DNA of 64,000 nucleotides, taken from Lagopus muta. Its lineage: Eukaryota; Chordata; Aves; Galliformes; Phasianidae. The notes under the pieces are model-generated. The model did no database searches and was not told the DNA's origin. It saw only the letters and a list, made by a program, of their open reading frames with translations. The translations under genes were made by a program, and so were the position numbers. The stretch's first letter is position 1; each line of letters begins with the position of its first letter. Positions 24,601 through 27,774 of the stretch are shown here, piece after piece. The stretch is from NCBI RefSeq assembly GCF_023343835.1, contig NC_064444.1, positions 18,141,219 through 18,205,218 of the forward strand, written 5' to 3'.

Positions 24601-26765
24601 AACACATTATAAAGACAAAATTAGGACTCTAGTAGCACTGAAAGAAGCACGTTGTATGGAGTGGGGGTTTAATCCTTGTTTCCCAAGAAAGCAGGGGTGT
24701 GGGGAGAGGGGGGGGTGCATGCCAGCCAGTCCTTTCTGACTCAAATTTGATAATGTGTGAGCAGAGCGAGGGCACAGCTGCTAGAGCTTGCTGAAGCAGG
24801 GATGATGGGTGAAGGGCTGGTATTTGGGTTCCTTTGGGTTCTGTCTAGAGTAGGTTGGGCTCCCACCCAGCACTGCGTGAGCACACCTGGGACTGATTTC
24901 CCCATCCCCTGCCTGAGCTTGTGGCTTTTGCCTCCATCCTTCCCAGGCCAATCTTGTCTTTGAGTACCAGCCTTTGAAGGTAGGTGAGAGCACTGGGCGC
25001 CTGATGCTCCATAGCAGTAATTTGGGCTCATGCTACTACGAGTTGATCCTGAAAGCCACGATTAGCAAGCCAGAGAAGCCACTGTACTTTTGCACTACGC
25101 TGGGCTCTAACCAGACCATCACCACCAAGATCATGAATTACAACCGCCAAAAGACAGAATACATCCTCCAGGTGAGTGTGCTGTGCTCTTGCAGGAGGGA
25201 GGGAGCCAAGCTGAACAGAAAGGCTGGGAGGTGGCACCTCTGGATGGTGCCAACCCTCTCTGTGGATGGATCCTGATCCTTCAGCTTTGCCTGGCATAGC
25301 TGAAGTGGCCATGAGAGCCTGGTGGGTCTTCCCACCAAAGCTGGACCTGTCCTCATCTGGACTGTCCCTACTCACAGACCCTTTCCACTGCCCTTGCTGG
25401 AACTGCTCTTGCAGATCCCATGGTGCCTGGATTTTCACATTGCTGCCAGAACTGGGACTTTAGATGTCCCAGGCCTTGCTTGGGTGCAGGATTATTCCTG
25501 CTGGGAAGATTTAGGCAGTCCCTGTTTAGGAACAATGTGAGGGGGGAAATGTGATAGGCAAGAGAAAGTATGGGGAGAAATACTTGAAGGGACTAGTGGG
25601 TGGCAGCTGGACGTGAGGCAGCAGTGTGCCCTTGCAGCTCAGAAAGCCAGCCAATGAAGGCTACATCCAAAGCAGCGTGGCCAGAAGGACAGGGAGGGGA
25701 TGTGCACCTCTGCTCTGTGAGACCTCACCTGTGTCCAGATGGGAGTGCTCAGTACAGAAAGACACAGACCTGGAAGTGCATCCAGAGGAGGGCCACAGAA
25801 ATGACCCGAGGGATGGAGCGCCTCCCTACAGGGACAGGCTGAGAGCTGGGGCTGTGCAGCATGCAGAAAGGAAAGGCTGCAGGGAGAGCTGAGAGCAGCC
25901 TTCAGCATCTAAAGGGGCTGTAAGAAAGAAGGGGGCAGGCTCTTAGGCAGAGTCTGTTGTGATATGACAAAGGGAAGGGGGAATGGTTTCAAACTAAAAG
26001 AGGGGTGATTTAGATTGGATATAAGGAAGAACTGGCACAGGCTGAGCGGAGAGGTAGTGGCTGCTCTGTAGACACCCAAGGTCAGGCTGGGCAGTGCTCT
26101 GATGGAGCTGTGGGTGTCCCTGTTAGTTGCAGGGCAGTTGGACTAGATGACCTTCAAGGGTCTCTTTGTACTAAAGTGATCCTATGATGCAGGGGGAGCC
26201 TTGCTTTCTCCCCTGCTGTTCCCTCTCAGCTCTGCTTTTGTGACACCCCTCTGCTTGTCCCTCCTATTCCCTACAGACTGACTGTGCTGATTTCCAGACA
26301 GAGAAGACCATCAGCATGCCTCCTGCCTGCCTGGGGGGCTCGGAGGTGAGCGTGGAGGTGATCTATGAGCCCTGCCAGCTGGGTGAGTCCCGGGCCACAC
26401 TGCAGCTCCTGGGCCCTTCAGGCAGGGAATACAGCATCCCACTCTTCGGCCTCGCCATGTCCCCCAAGCCGCAGGGCCCCTTCCTCATCAAGGCCGGTGG
26501 CAGCACCTCCATCCCCTTCAAGAACGTCTTCCCCCAGCCCACATCCTTCAGGTACAGCGTGGAGAACCCGGCCTTCACCGTGAGGGCCACCGAGACCCTG
26601 CGCCCCAAGAAGACCATCTTCATGGCTGTCTCCTTCGAGGGCAGCCCAGACAGCACCAAGACCCCCGTCAGCAGCCGGCTGGTGGTCTCCTGCGCCCGAG
26701 CAGGTGGCCTGGGAGCGGGCATCTCCTGGGTGTTCTACCTGCAGGGGCTGCCCCTTGAGAAGTGA
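458..26765 (+). CDS. HYDIN: HYDIN, axonemal central-pair protein (3' half of gene, 44 exons, 5' end outside window)
   Basis: HYDIN is a very large protein of motile cilia that builds a projection of the C2 central-pair microtubule; loss causes hydrocephalus in mice and primary ciliary dyskinesia in people (established knowledge). Forty-four exons listed separately join in consistent phase into 2,915 residues ending in a stop at 26763-26765. This is about what the C-terminal part of the roughly 5,100-residue vertebrate protein should be. In order the fragment holds the end of the Hydin adenylate-kinase-like domain (residues 1-65), charged helical/coiled-coil sequence (65-165 and 300-370), linkers, then repeated ASH/PapD-like beta-sandwich modules (about 525-2915). 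The modules show the recurring signatures FG-x5-G followed by a hydrophobic strand ending in N, and P-x-G-x-I-x-P-G. No frameshift or internal stop was found in the assembled frame. Introns of 300-450 bp not listed separately show nothing recognisable. Confidence 0.96.
761..950 (-). mobile_element. CR1 LINE 3' fragment, antisense
   Basis: Reverse-orientation CR1 end 'agaatcactgaggttggaaa', then 'cacctccagggacagtgact' and 'ttcttaatatccaacc'. It lies in the intron between HYDIN window exons 1 and 2. Confidence 0.9.
1258..1399 (+). CDS. HYDIN: HYDIN window exon 2
   Basis: Charged helix with the conserved motif MDEEEYDALTEEQK. The borders are the least certain of the set: acceptor atggaag/AAC and donor GAG/gtctgt were chosen because they are the pair that keeps phase with both neighbouring exons. 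Confidence 0.75.
2028..2290 (-). mobile_element. CR1 LINE 3' fragment, antisense
   Basis: Begins 'agaatcacagagacattaag', continues with 'gttctgggacatctccaggg' and 'aacctcccctggtgcaatgt'. It ends about 100 bp before HYDIN window exon 3. Confidence 0.9.
2391..2556 (+). CDS. HYDIN: HYDIN window exon 3 (charged coiled coil)
   Basis: Encodes a Glu/Arg/Lys-rich helix (ELEERQRQELERLKEEEEQ) followed by a basic stretch. The acceptor lies in AAGGAG, so a start three bases later (2394) would also stay in frame. Donor CAG/gtgagt. Confidence 0.85.
2647..3306 (+). CDS. HYDIN: HYDIN window exon 4 (660 bp, low complexity plus coiled coil)
   Basis: The longest exon here, 220 codons. It opens with a Ser/Thr/Asn-rich stretch (ASTSNTNASTSNRSDTSNG). 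A conserved patch KILAMRFKIYEASQKEI follows, and then an Arg/Glu/Lys coiled coil with repeated RLEKERxEKE units at about 3047-3160. Acceptor gcccag/AAT, donor CAG/gtaaag. Confidence 0.93.
3638..3847 (+). CDS. HYDIN: HYDIN window exon 5
   Basis: Encodes ILDSLGLGPSGPPIPP, HYPEKRVAP and HFTFIMPEG, all recognisable in vertebrate HYDIN. The donor AAG/gtgcca is weak, but it is the one that joins in phase to exon 6 and keeps the conserved TTK-x-x-EEQ junction. Confidence 0.88.
4202..4404 (+). CDS. HYDIN: HYDIN window exon 6 (charged linker)
   Basis: Lys/Ser/Thr-rich linker of 67 codons with no domain signature, poorly conserved in composition-biased fashion. Acceptor tgctcag/GTG, donor CAG/gtgaga, phase 0 in and 2 out. 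Confidence 0.88.
4539..4721 (+). CDS. HYDIN: HYDIN window exon 7 (ASH-like module)
   Basis: Starts the main run of beta-sandwich modules: RWIVPAHGQVELKVHFTSS and FNFEVLG-like strands (NFEVLGTKRLYQLHCRGIC). Phase 2 in and 2 out; donor G/gtaagg. Confidence 0.92.
4942..5061 (+). CDS. HYDIN: HYDIN window exon 8
   Basis: Encodes VVFPHRRKSKADND and FHFGPLLCGKSRD, the FG-x5-G module start. Acceptor cctag/GGT, donor TG/gtacgt, phase 2 in and out. Confidence 0.92.
5062..5941. other. HYDIN intron between window exons 8 and 9, unremarkable
   Basis: 880 bp with no repeat, RNA gene or coding match seen; the middle is T-rich. Confidence 0.7.
5942..6101 (+). CDS. HYDIN: HYDIN window exon 9
   Basis: Encodes YKALPFPSNCEKITILNI and ILDPPSMTLKPNEKQ, completing the module begun in exon 8. 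Acceptor ggatag/GTA, donor CAG/gtagga. Confidence 0.93.
6188..6360 (+). CDS. HYDIN: HYDIN window exon 10
   Basis: Encodes ELSIWAYPTLAGLVEDKLV, NPEPVVFYLCCQGVQIELAV and the next module start VNFGKLLLH. Acceptor ggctag/GAA; the donor AG/gtcagc is weaker than average. Confidence 0.92.
6427..6500 (-). mobile_element. CR1 LINE short 3' end, antisense
   Basis: A 74-bp CR1 terminus ('tatggttggaaggacctcta', 'aacccaaccgtcaaccc') abutting another CR1 copy in the same orientation. Confidence 0.75.
6501..6815 (-). mobile_element. CR1 LINE 3' fragment, antisense
   Basis: Starts 'agaatcatacagtcgtagaa' right after the 6427 copy. It runs through 'ctgggacacctccagggatg' and 'ttcctaatatcccatctgac' to 'gagaggcagaccgatctttc'. 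It ends 84 bp before HYDIN window exon 11. Confidence 0.9.
6899..7097 (+). CDS. HYDIN: HYDIN window exon 11
   Basis: Encodes KQLVLRNPMLLPAAWRL, GTVEPCAELGIYLYF and KKTIRLE, a complete ASH-like core. Acceptor ctgcag/GAG, donor GAG/gtgagg. Confidence 0.94.
7399..7498 (+). CDS. HYDIN: HYDIN window exon 12
   Basis: Encodes VSDAENILGIVQIENIQI and AEAYDVALSVT. Acceptor gctttag/GTT, donor AAG/gtcagt, phase 0 in and 1 out. Confidence 0.93.
7577..7775 (-). mobile_element. CR1 LINE 3' fragment, antisense
   Basis: 'atcatagaatcattcaggtt', 'catctagtccaaccatccac', 'tttcctaaca'. It lies in the intron between HYDIN window exons 12 and 13. Confidence 0.9.
8199..8298 (+). CDS. HYDIN: HYDIN window exon 13
   Basis: Encodes NVDFGVIRVQDDAKQMLTLK then NKGKYEIAY, a module start. 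Acceptor ttctgcag/GTA, donor CAG/gtgagc. Confidence 0.93.
8579..8747 (+). CDS. HYDIN: HYDIN window exon 14
   Basis: Encodes SFTFENADTDIPNLASHFAI and PQRGMLAASERPVHVHLVFH. Acceptor gtccccag/CTT, donor CAG/gtgagc. Confidence 0.94.
9007..9245 (+). CDS. HYDIN: HYDIN window exon 15
   Basis: Encodes VIEPSLCEGGETIAIIPVNV and the module FGTVVNGTKKTCSFILENRG. Acceptor ggctgcag/GTG, donor AAAAG/gtgggt. Confidence 0.94.
9505..9619 (+). CDS. HYDIN: HYDIN window exon 16 (linker)
   Basis: Short polar linker rich in Ser, Asp, Asn and Lys (HSDDDESIDKVPNSGKQNRQ), ending in NPFMQ. Acceptor ctcacag/TGT, donor CAG/gtgggt. Confidence 0.9.
9778..9982 (+). CDS. HYDIN: HYDIN window exon 17
   Basis: Encodes MFTVYPGFGSIHPGGQQAI and GIPYTLLAESCLP, a classic P-x-G-x-I-x-P-G-G ASH signature. 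Acceptor tctgcag/GCA, donor CCAG/gtatac. Confidence 0.95.
10165..10400 (+). CDS. HYDIN: HYDIN window exon 18
   Basis: Encodes SIFEEHRICSNANLCHILQT and FIFTNVLVGHRASARFKIRN. Acceptor tctcgcag/CAT, donor AAG/gtaaga. Confidence 0.95.
10401..10910. other. HYDIN intron between window exons 18 and 19, unremarkable
   Basis: 510 bp of unique-looking sequence ending at the tandem cagcag acceptor; nothing else recognised. Confidence 0.7.
10911..11062 (+). CDS. HYDIN: HYDIN window exon 19 (tandem NAGNAG acceptor)
   Basis: Encodes RISDIFEVDPTQMCVPSHSH and FTPQTMQNYQCTFEA. The acceptor reads cagCAG, so the exon may start at 10911 or 10914; both keep frame and differ by one Gln. Donor CAAG/gtaaca. Confidence 0.92.
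11217..11409 (+). CDS. HYDIN: HYDIN window exon 20
   Basis: Encodes LTFDISGEGNLPRVTVLRP and GNPLLLFKKLLLGDSEKLPL, among the most conserved stretches of HYDIN. Acceptor cctgcag/CCC, donor CAG/gtgagg. Confidence 0.95.
11734..11842 (+). CDS. HYDIN: HYDIN window exon 21
   Basis: Encodes DEARVFFLKARPTTHCIYQA. Acceptor tttctcag/TTG, donor AAG/gtgaat. Confidence 0.92.
11890..12092 (+). mobile_element. CR1 LINE 3' fragment, sense
   Basis: 'gcagtggcacagctgcccag', 'ggatgtggcactgagggaca' and a degraded 'attccgttattct' end. It lies in the intron between HYDIN window exons 21 and 22. Confidence 0.85.
12364..12624 (+). CDS. HYDIN: HYDIN window exon 22
   Basis: Encodes QIHLSVVDNPYEETNIQLVG, EGYEDDFTLDNIHGLVADS and an acidic tail. 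Acceptor ggtgcag/GGA, donor GAAG/gtaaga. Confidence 0.95.
12829..12971 (+). CDS. HYDIN: HYDIN window exon 23
   Basis: Encodes DHIQFGDCHIGKPYQVTFTI, a clear module start. Acceptor cttaacag/CTG, donor CAG/gtgagt. Confidence 0.95.
13185..13403 (+). CDS. HYDIN: HYDIN window exon 24
   Basis: Encodes VGHLHAGCAKDITVTLKSDV and FQLPAEQVSDWDDRLHTVRW. Acceptor ccctag/GTG, donor AAG/gtaaga. Confidence 0.95.
13600..13624. repeat. Perfect inverted repeat, 12-bp arms with 1-nt spacer
   Basis: TAATTTTACAGT at 13600-13611, A at 13612, then its exact reverse complement at 13613-13624, inside a HYDIN intron. Confidence 0.95.
13868..13957 (+). mobile_element. CR1 LINE 3' terminus, sense (degraded)
   Basis: 'ggagttggaagtagatgatc', 'tctatgattctg' end; the 5' boundary is not clear. 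Confidence 0.65.
14458..14618 (+). CDS. HYDIN: HYDIN window exon 25
   Basis: Encodes VIETDPEPAHTILE and IQFKETLLFQTRRF. The acceptor tttggag/GTG is a poor one (G before AG), but phase and homology support it. Donor CCC/gtgagt. Confidence 0.9.
14817..14929 (+). CDS. HYDIN: HYDIN window exon 26
   Basis: Encodes FQLSNTGHVSLEYTWMAAMG. A long T-rich tract precedes the acceptor tttttcag/TTT; donor GAAG/gtacgg. Confidence 0.92.
15091..15180 (-). mobile_element. CR1 LINE 3' terminus, antisense
   Basis: 'cgttacggttggaaaagacc', 'tatctagttcaaccattgat'. It may extend to about 15,300 but becomes too diverged to follow by eye. Confidence 0.7.
15428..15662 (+). CDS. HYDIN: HYDIN window exon 27
   Basis: Begins with a Ser-rich linker, then VFFVEPPSGTIPAGQEQLFQ and YVGKFKSCMVC, an ASH signature. 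Acceptor cccacag/GAC, donor CAG/gtaggg. Confidence 0.93.
16122..16334 (+). CDS. HYDIN: HYDIN window exon 28
   Basis: Encodes IPNLKPNQKGPEVVVEGKS, CHFELKDSDYI and RVIEFAATGVG. Acceptor tttctag/CAT, donor CAG/gtaggt. Confidence 0.94.
16335..16993. other. HYDIN intron between window exons 28 and 29, unremarkable
   Basis: 659 bp; no repeat or gene recognised. Confidence 0.7.
16994..17132 (+). CDS. HYDIN: HYDIN window exon 29
   Basis: Encodes TFKVMNPTSSAYSFQW and CLTERGQIQPGKKAE. Acceptor gcccag/GAC, donor GAG/gtgggt. Confidence 0.94.
17447..17612 (+). CDS. HYDIN: HYDIN window exon 30
   Basis: Encodes IKFEFIPRHLDITESFWVFT and FLLVGHSTEPLVTLDRSHLN. Acceptor tcctcag/ATC, donor TTG/gtgagc. Confidence 0.94.
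17999..18146 (+). CDS. HYDIN: HYDIN window exon 31
   Basis: Encodes HKVHQTVYMINSDKEAFAFA and VEPMEGSIAPLS. Acceptor ttttgcag/GGC, donor CAAG/gtaatg. Confidence 0.94.
18147..18718. other. HYDIN intron between window exons 31 and 32, unremarkable
   Basis: 572 bp; no repeat or gene recognised. Confidence 0.7.
18719..18926 (+). CDS. HYDIN: HYDIN window exon 32
   Basis: Encodes YPIKIAFTPTLEGEVVFNLK and PLSLNIKATGYSISVSVRC. Acceptor ctccccag/ATA, donor GAG/gtgagc. Confidence 0.94.
19020..19310 (-). mobile_element. CR1 LINE 3' fragment, antisense
   Basis: 'gtcactgaggttggagaaga', 'gtgcacctccagggattgtg', 'cctaatatccaacccaaact'. It lies in the intron before HYDIN window exon 33. Confidence 0.9.
19433..19654 (+). 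CDS. HYDIN: HYDIN window exon 33
   Basis: Encodes RTFSIYNNGKFSFTFSWEL and LVFHPQKMCSLKDVELTLQ. Acceptor cccccag/GTG, donor CAG/gtgagg. Confidence 0.94.
20003..20172 (+). CDS. HYDIN: HYDIN window exon 34
   Basis: Encodes INKGPMFTCMFLATVVVP and RLNFGACFIYQAGMPPAQQT. Acceptor ccaccag/ATC, donor TCAG/gtagga. Phase 0 in and 2 out, joining exons 33 and 35 in frame. Confidence 0.93.
20505..20703 (+). CDS. HYDIN: HYDIN window exon 35
   Basis: Encodes GYILHPGGTVEVPITFYPRE and PFEINGLCQQTVEVQGKG, an almost canonical ASH module. Acceptor tgccag/TTT, donor AAG/gtgaga. Confidence 0.95.
20831..20989 (+). CDS. HYDIN: HYDIN window exon 36
   Basis: Encodes VVKLGALSVGQTVKKIVTIA and NNSVAPLTFKLC. Acceptor tgtctcag/GTG, donor GGG/gtaagg. 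Confidence 0.94.
21121..21401 (+). CDS. HYDIN: HYDIN window exon 37
   Basis: Encodes LSLKPKGDTCKVEVIFSPKR, the end of one module, and LSFGAVVQQSCTSQRVTMRN, the start of the next. Acceptor ttgcacag/GTT, donor AA/gtaatg. Confidence 0.95.
21698..21917 (+). CDS. HYDIN: HYDIN window exon 38
   Basis: Encodes FKWDVKSFEPDFSISPAKGY and ISPGMDVPFVVSFHPSKLS. Acceptor ttgcaag/GTT, donor GAG/gtaaca. Confidence 0.95.
22286..22498 (+). CDS. HYDIN: HYDIN window exon 39
   Basis: Encodes NVREKHSQTILLSNTSDEPW and PYKITYKPLTM. Acceptor attgcag/ACA, donor CAG/gtatgt. Confidence 0.95.
22962..23125 (+). CDS. HYDIN: HYDIN window exon 40
   Basis: Encodes IFFPLPDGTGLYYLLQGFAE and TPYTELLPVSNWLNKPQ. Acceptor tctctag/GGC, donor GAG/gtgagt. 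Confidence 0.95.
23430..23580 (+). CDS. HYDIN: HYDIN window exon 41
   Basis: Encodes FLVVTEILKAEDVEHSSVLH and YIDVPGSGKKDYKFTFLSYK. Acceptor cccgcag/GTT, donor ATG/gtaaat. Confidence 0.95.
23976..24206 (+). CDS. HYDIN: HYDIN window exon 42
   Basis: Encodes VTFLNEVTKEYLFYMITFKA and CKVPDITVPPHFTVPAHSE. Acceptor gattcag/GTG, donor GAG/gtaggt. Confidence 0.95.
24207..24946. other. HYDIN intron between window exons 42 and 43, unremarkable
   Basis: 740 bp; contains a short G-rich run near 24700-24715 and nothing else recognised. Confidence 0.7.
24947..25171 (+). CDS. HYDIN: HYDIN window exon 43 (contains an in-frame cryptic donor)
   Basis: Encodes ANLVFEYQPLKVGESTGRLM and TTKIMNYNRQKTEYILQ. Acceptor tcccag/GCC, donor CAG/gtgagt. 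A second strong donor, AAG/GTAGGT, lies inside at 24980; homology says the full-length exon is normal. Confidence 0.94.
25610..26192 (+). mobile_element. CR1 LINE fragment, sense, about 580 bp
   Basis: A longer CR1 tail: 'cagcgtggccagaaggacag', 'gtgcatccagaggagggcca', 'ggttggactagatgaccttc'-like end. It occupies half of the last HYDIN intron. Confidence 0.88.
26277..26765 (+). CDS. HYDIN: HYDIN terminal coding exon
   Basis: Acceptor ccctacag/ACT, in phase with exon 43. It encodes the last beta module, with SVEVIYEPCQLGESRATLQL, IPLFGLAMSPKPQGPF and PKKTIFMAVSFEG. The end SWVFYLQGLPLEK matches the vertebrate HYDIN C-terminus. Stop TGA at 26763-26765. Confidence 0.96.
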   Translation, partial: TDCADFQTEKTISMPPACLGGSEVSVEVIYEPCQLGESRATLQLLGPSGREYSIPLFGLAMSPKPQGPFLIKAGGSTSIPFKNVFPQPTSFRYSVENPAFTVRATETLRPKKTIFMAVSFEGSPDSTKTPVSSRLVVSCARAGGLGAGISWVFYLQGLPLEK

Positions 26766-26848
26766 TGGGGTTGGAGGCATCCTCTGCAGGCACAGCACCG
26801 GCTTGAGGGGTCTCGTGGTGCTATGGCGGGGTCTGTGTCACGGCTCGG

Positions 26849-26854
26849 AATAAA
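26849..26854 (+). terminator. HYDIN polyadenylation signal AATAAA
   Basis: A canonical hexamer 84 nt after the HYDIN stop codon, implying a 3' untranslated region of only about 100-110 nt. A CR1 copy begins some 40 nt downstream. Confidence 0.8.
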
Positions 26855-26892
26855 AGCATGGGCAGAGCACAGTGCTGTGGGGGGATGTGGAT

Positions 26893-27540
26893 ATTGGAGA
26901 GAGATTTGGGGGTCCTGGTGGATGAGAAGCTGGATGTGAACCAGCAGTGCTTGCAGCCCAGAAGGCCAGCTGTGTTCCGGGCTGCATTAAAAAAGGGCCG
27001 GCCAGCAGGGAGAGGGAGGTGATCGTCCCCCTCTGCTCGGCTCTCATGAGGCCCCATCTGCAGTGCTGTGTCCAGCACAGGAAGGACTTGGAGCGGGTCC
27101 AGAGGAGGCACTGAGATGAGCAGAGGGCTGGAGCAGCTCTGCTGAGAGGAAAGGTTGAGGAAACTGGGCTTGTTTGGCTTGAAGAGAAGGCTGCAGGAAG
27201 ACTTCAATGTGGCCTTCCAGTGCTTGAAGGGAGCAGATAAACAGGAGGGAGCATGGCTGTCTGTGAGGGTGGGTGGTGACAGGACAAGGGGGAATGGTTT
27301 TAAATTGAAATAGGGGAGGTTTAGGTTGGATATTAGGAGGAAGTTTTTCCCCCAGAGGGTGGTGAGGCACTGGCACAGGTTGCCCAAGGAGGCTGTGGAT
27401 GCCCCATCCCTGCAGGCATTCAAGGCCAGGCTGGATGTGGCTCTGGGCAGCCTGGGCTGCTGGTTGGTGACCTGCACACAGCACGGGGCTGAAAAGAGAT
27501 TGAGCACTGTGCTCCTTTTCAGCCCAGGTCATTCCGTGAT
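26893..27540 (+). mobile_element. CR1 LINE fragment, sense, filling the HYDIN-VAC14 spacer
   Basis: Starts near 'gagagatttgggggtcctgg' and passes 'ggtccagaggaggcactgag', 'gaggcactggcacaggttgc' and 'ttcaaggccaggctggatgt'. It ends near 27540, where the VAC14 CpG island begins. It is about 650 bp long in the gene direction. Confidence 0.92.
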
Positions 27541-27597
27541 GCAGAGACTGGGGGGCGCTCCTCCGCGCCGCGTGGGGGCGCCCTGCGGCGGGGCGTG

Positions 27598-27607
27598 GTC
27601 ACGTGAT
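27598..27607 (+). promoter_or_regulatory. E-box resembling the CLEAR element (GTCACGTGAT)
   Basis: Differs at one base from the palindromic CLEAR consensus GTCACGTGAC, which is bound by TFEB/TFE3 and also by USF factors (established knowledge). It sits 64 bp before the VAC14 start codon. Lysosomal control of VAC14 is an inference from the motif alone. Confidence 0.5.
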
Positions 27608-27674
27608 GCGGGCGGGCCGCCGGTGGCGGCGGGGTCGGGCGGTGATGGTGGCGGCGGTGCCGGCGGTGCCATGA
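27606..27674 (+). CDS. Putative upstream ORF in VAC14 leader, stop overlaps VAC14 start
   Basis: ATG at 27606 opens 22 Arg/Ala/Val/Gly-rich codons ending TGA at 27672-27674, so stop and VAC14 start share ATGA. A second in-frame ATG is at 27645. It matters only if transcription starts upstream of these ATGs. The peptide is probably not functional, but termination-reinitiation or inhibition of VAC14 translation is possible. Confidence 0.4.
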
Positions 27675-27774
27675 ACGCGGAGCGGGACCTGGCGCCGCTG
27701 GCGCCCAGCGTGGTGCGGGCGTTGAACGACAAGCTGTACGAGAAGAGGAAAGTGGCGGCCCTCGAGATCGAGAA
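27671..27774 (+). CDS. VAC14: VAC14 exon 1 (coding part)
   Basis: Encodes [20 protein letters not shown] and [13 protein letters not shown]. Donor GAGAA/gtgaga, phase 2 out. The frame stays open for 115 codons upstream into CR1 sequence, but homology supports the ATG at 27671. Confidence 0.96.

Noticed and set aside
26821..27507. 228-codon minus-strand frame across the HYDIN-VAC14 spacer.
   Set aside because: It is the antisense of a CR1 3' region, which is non-coding.
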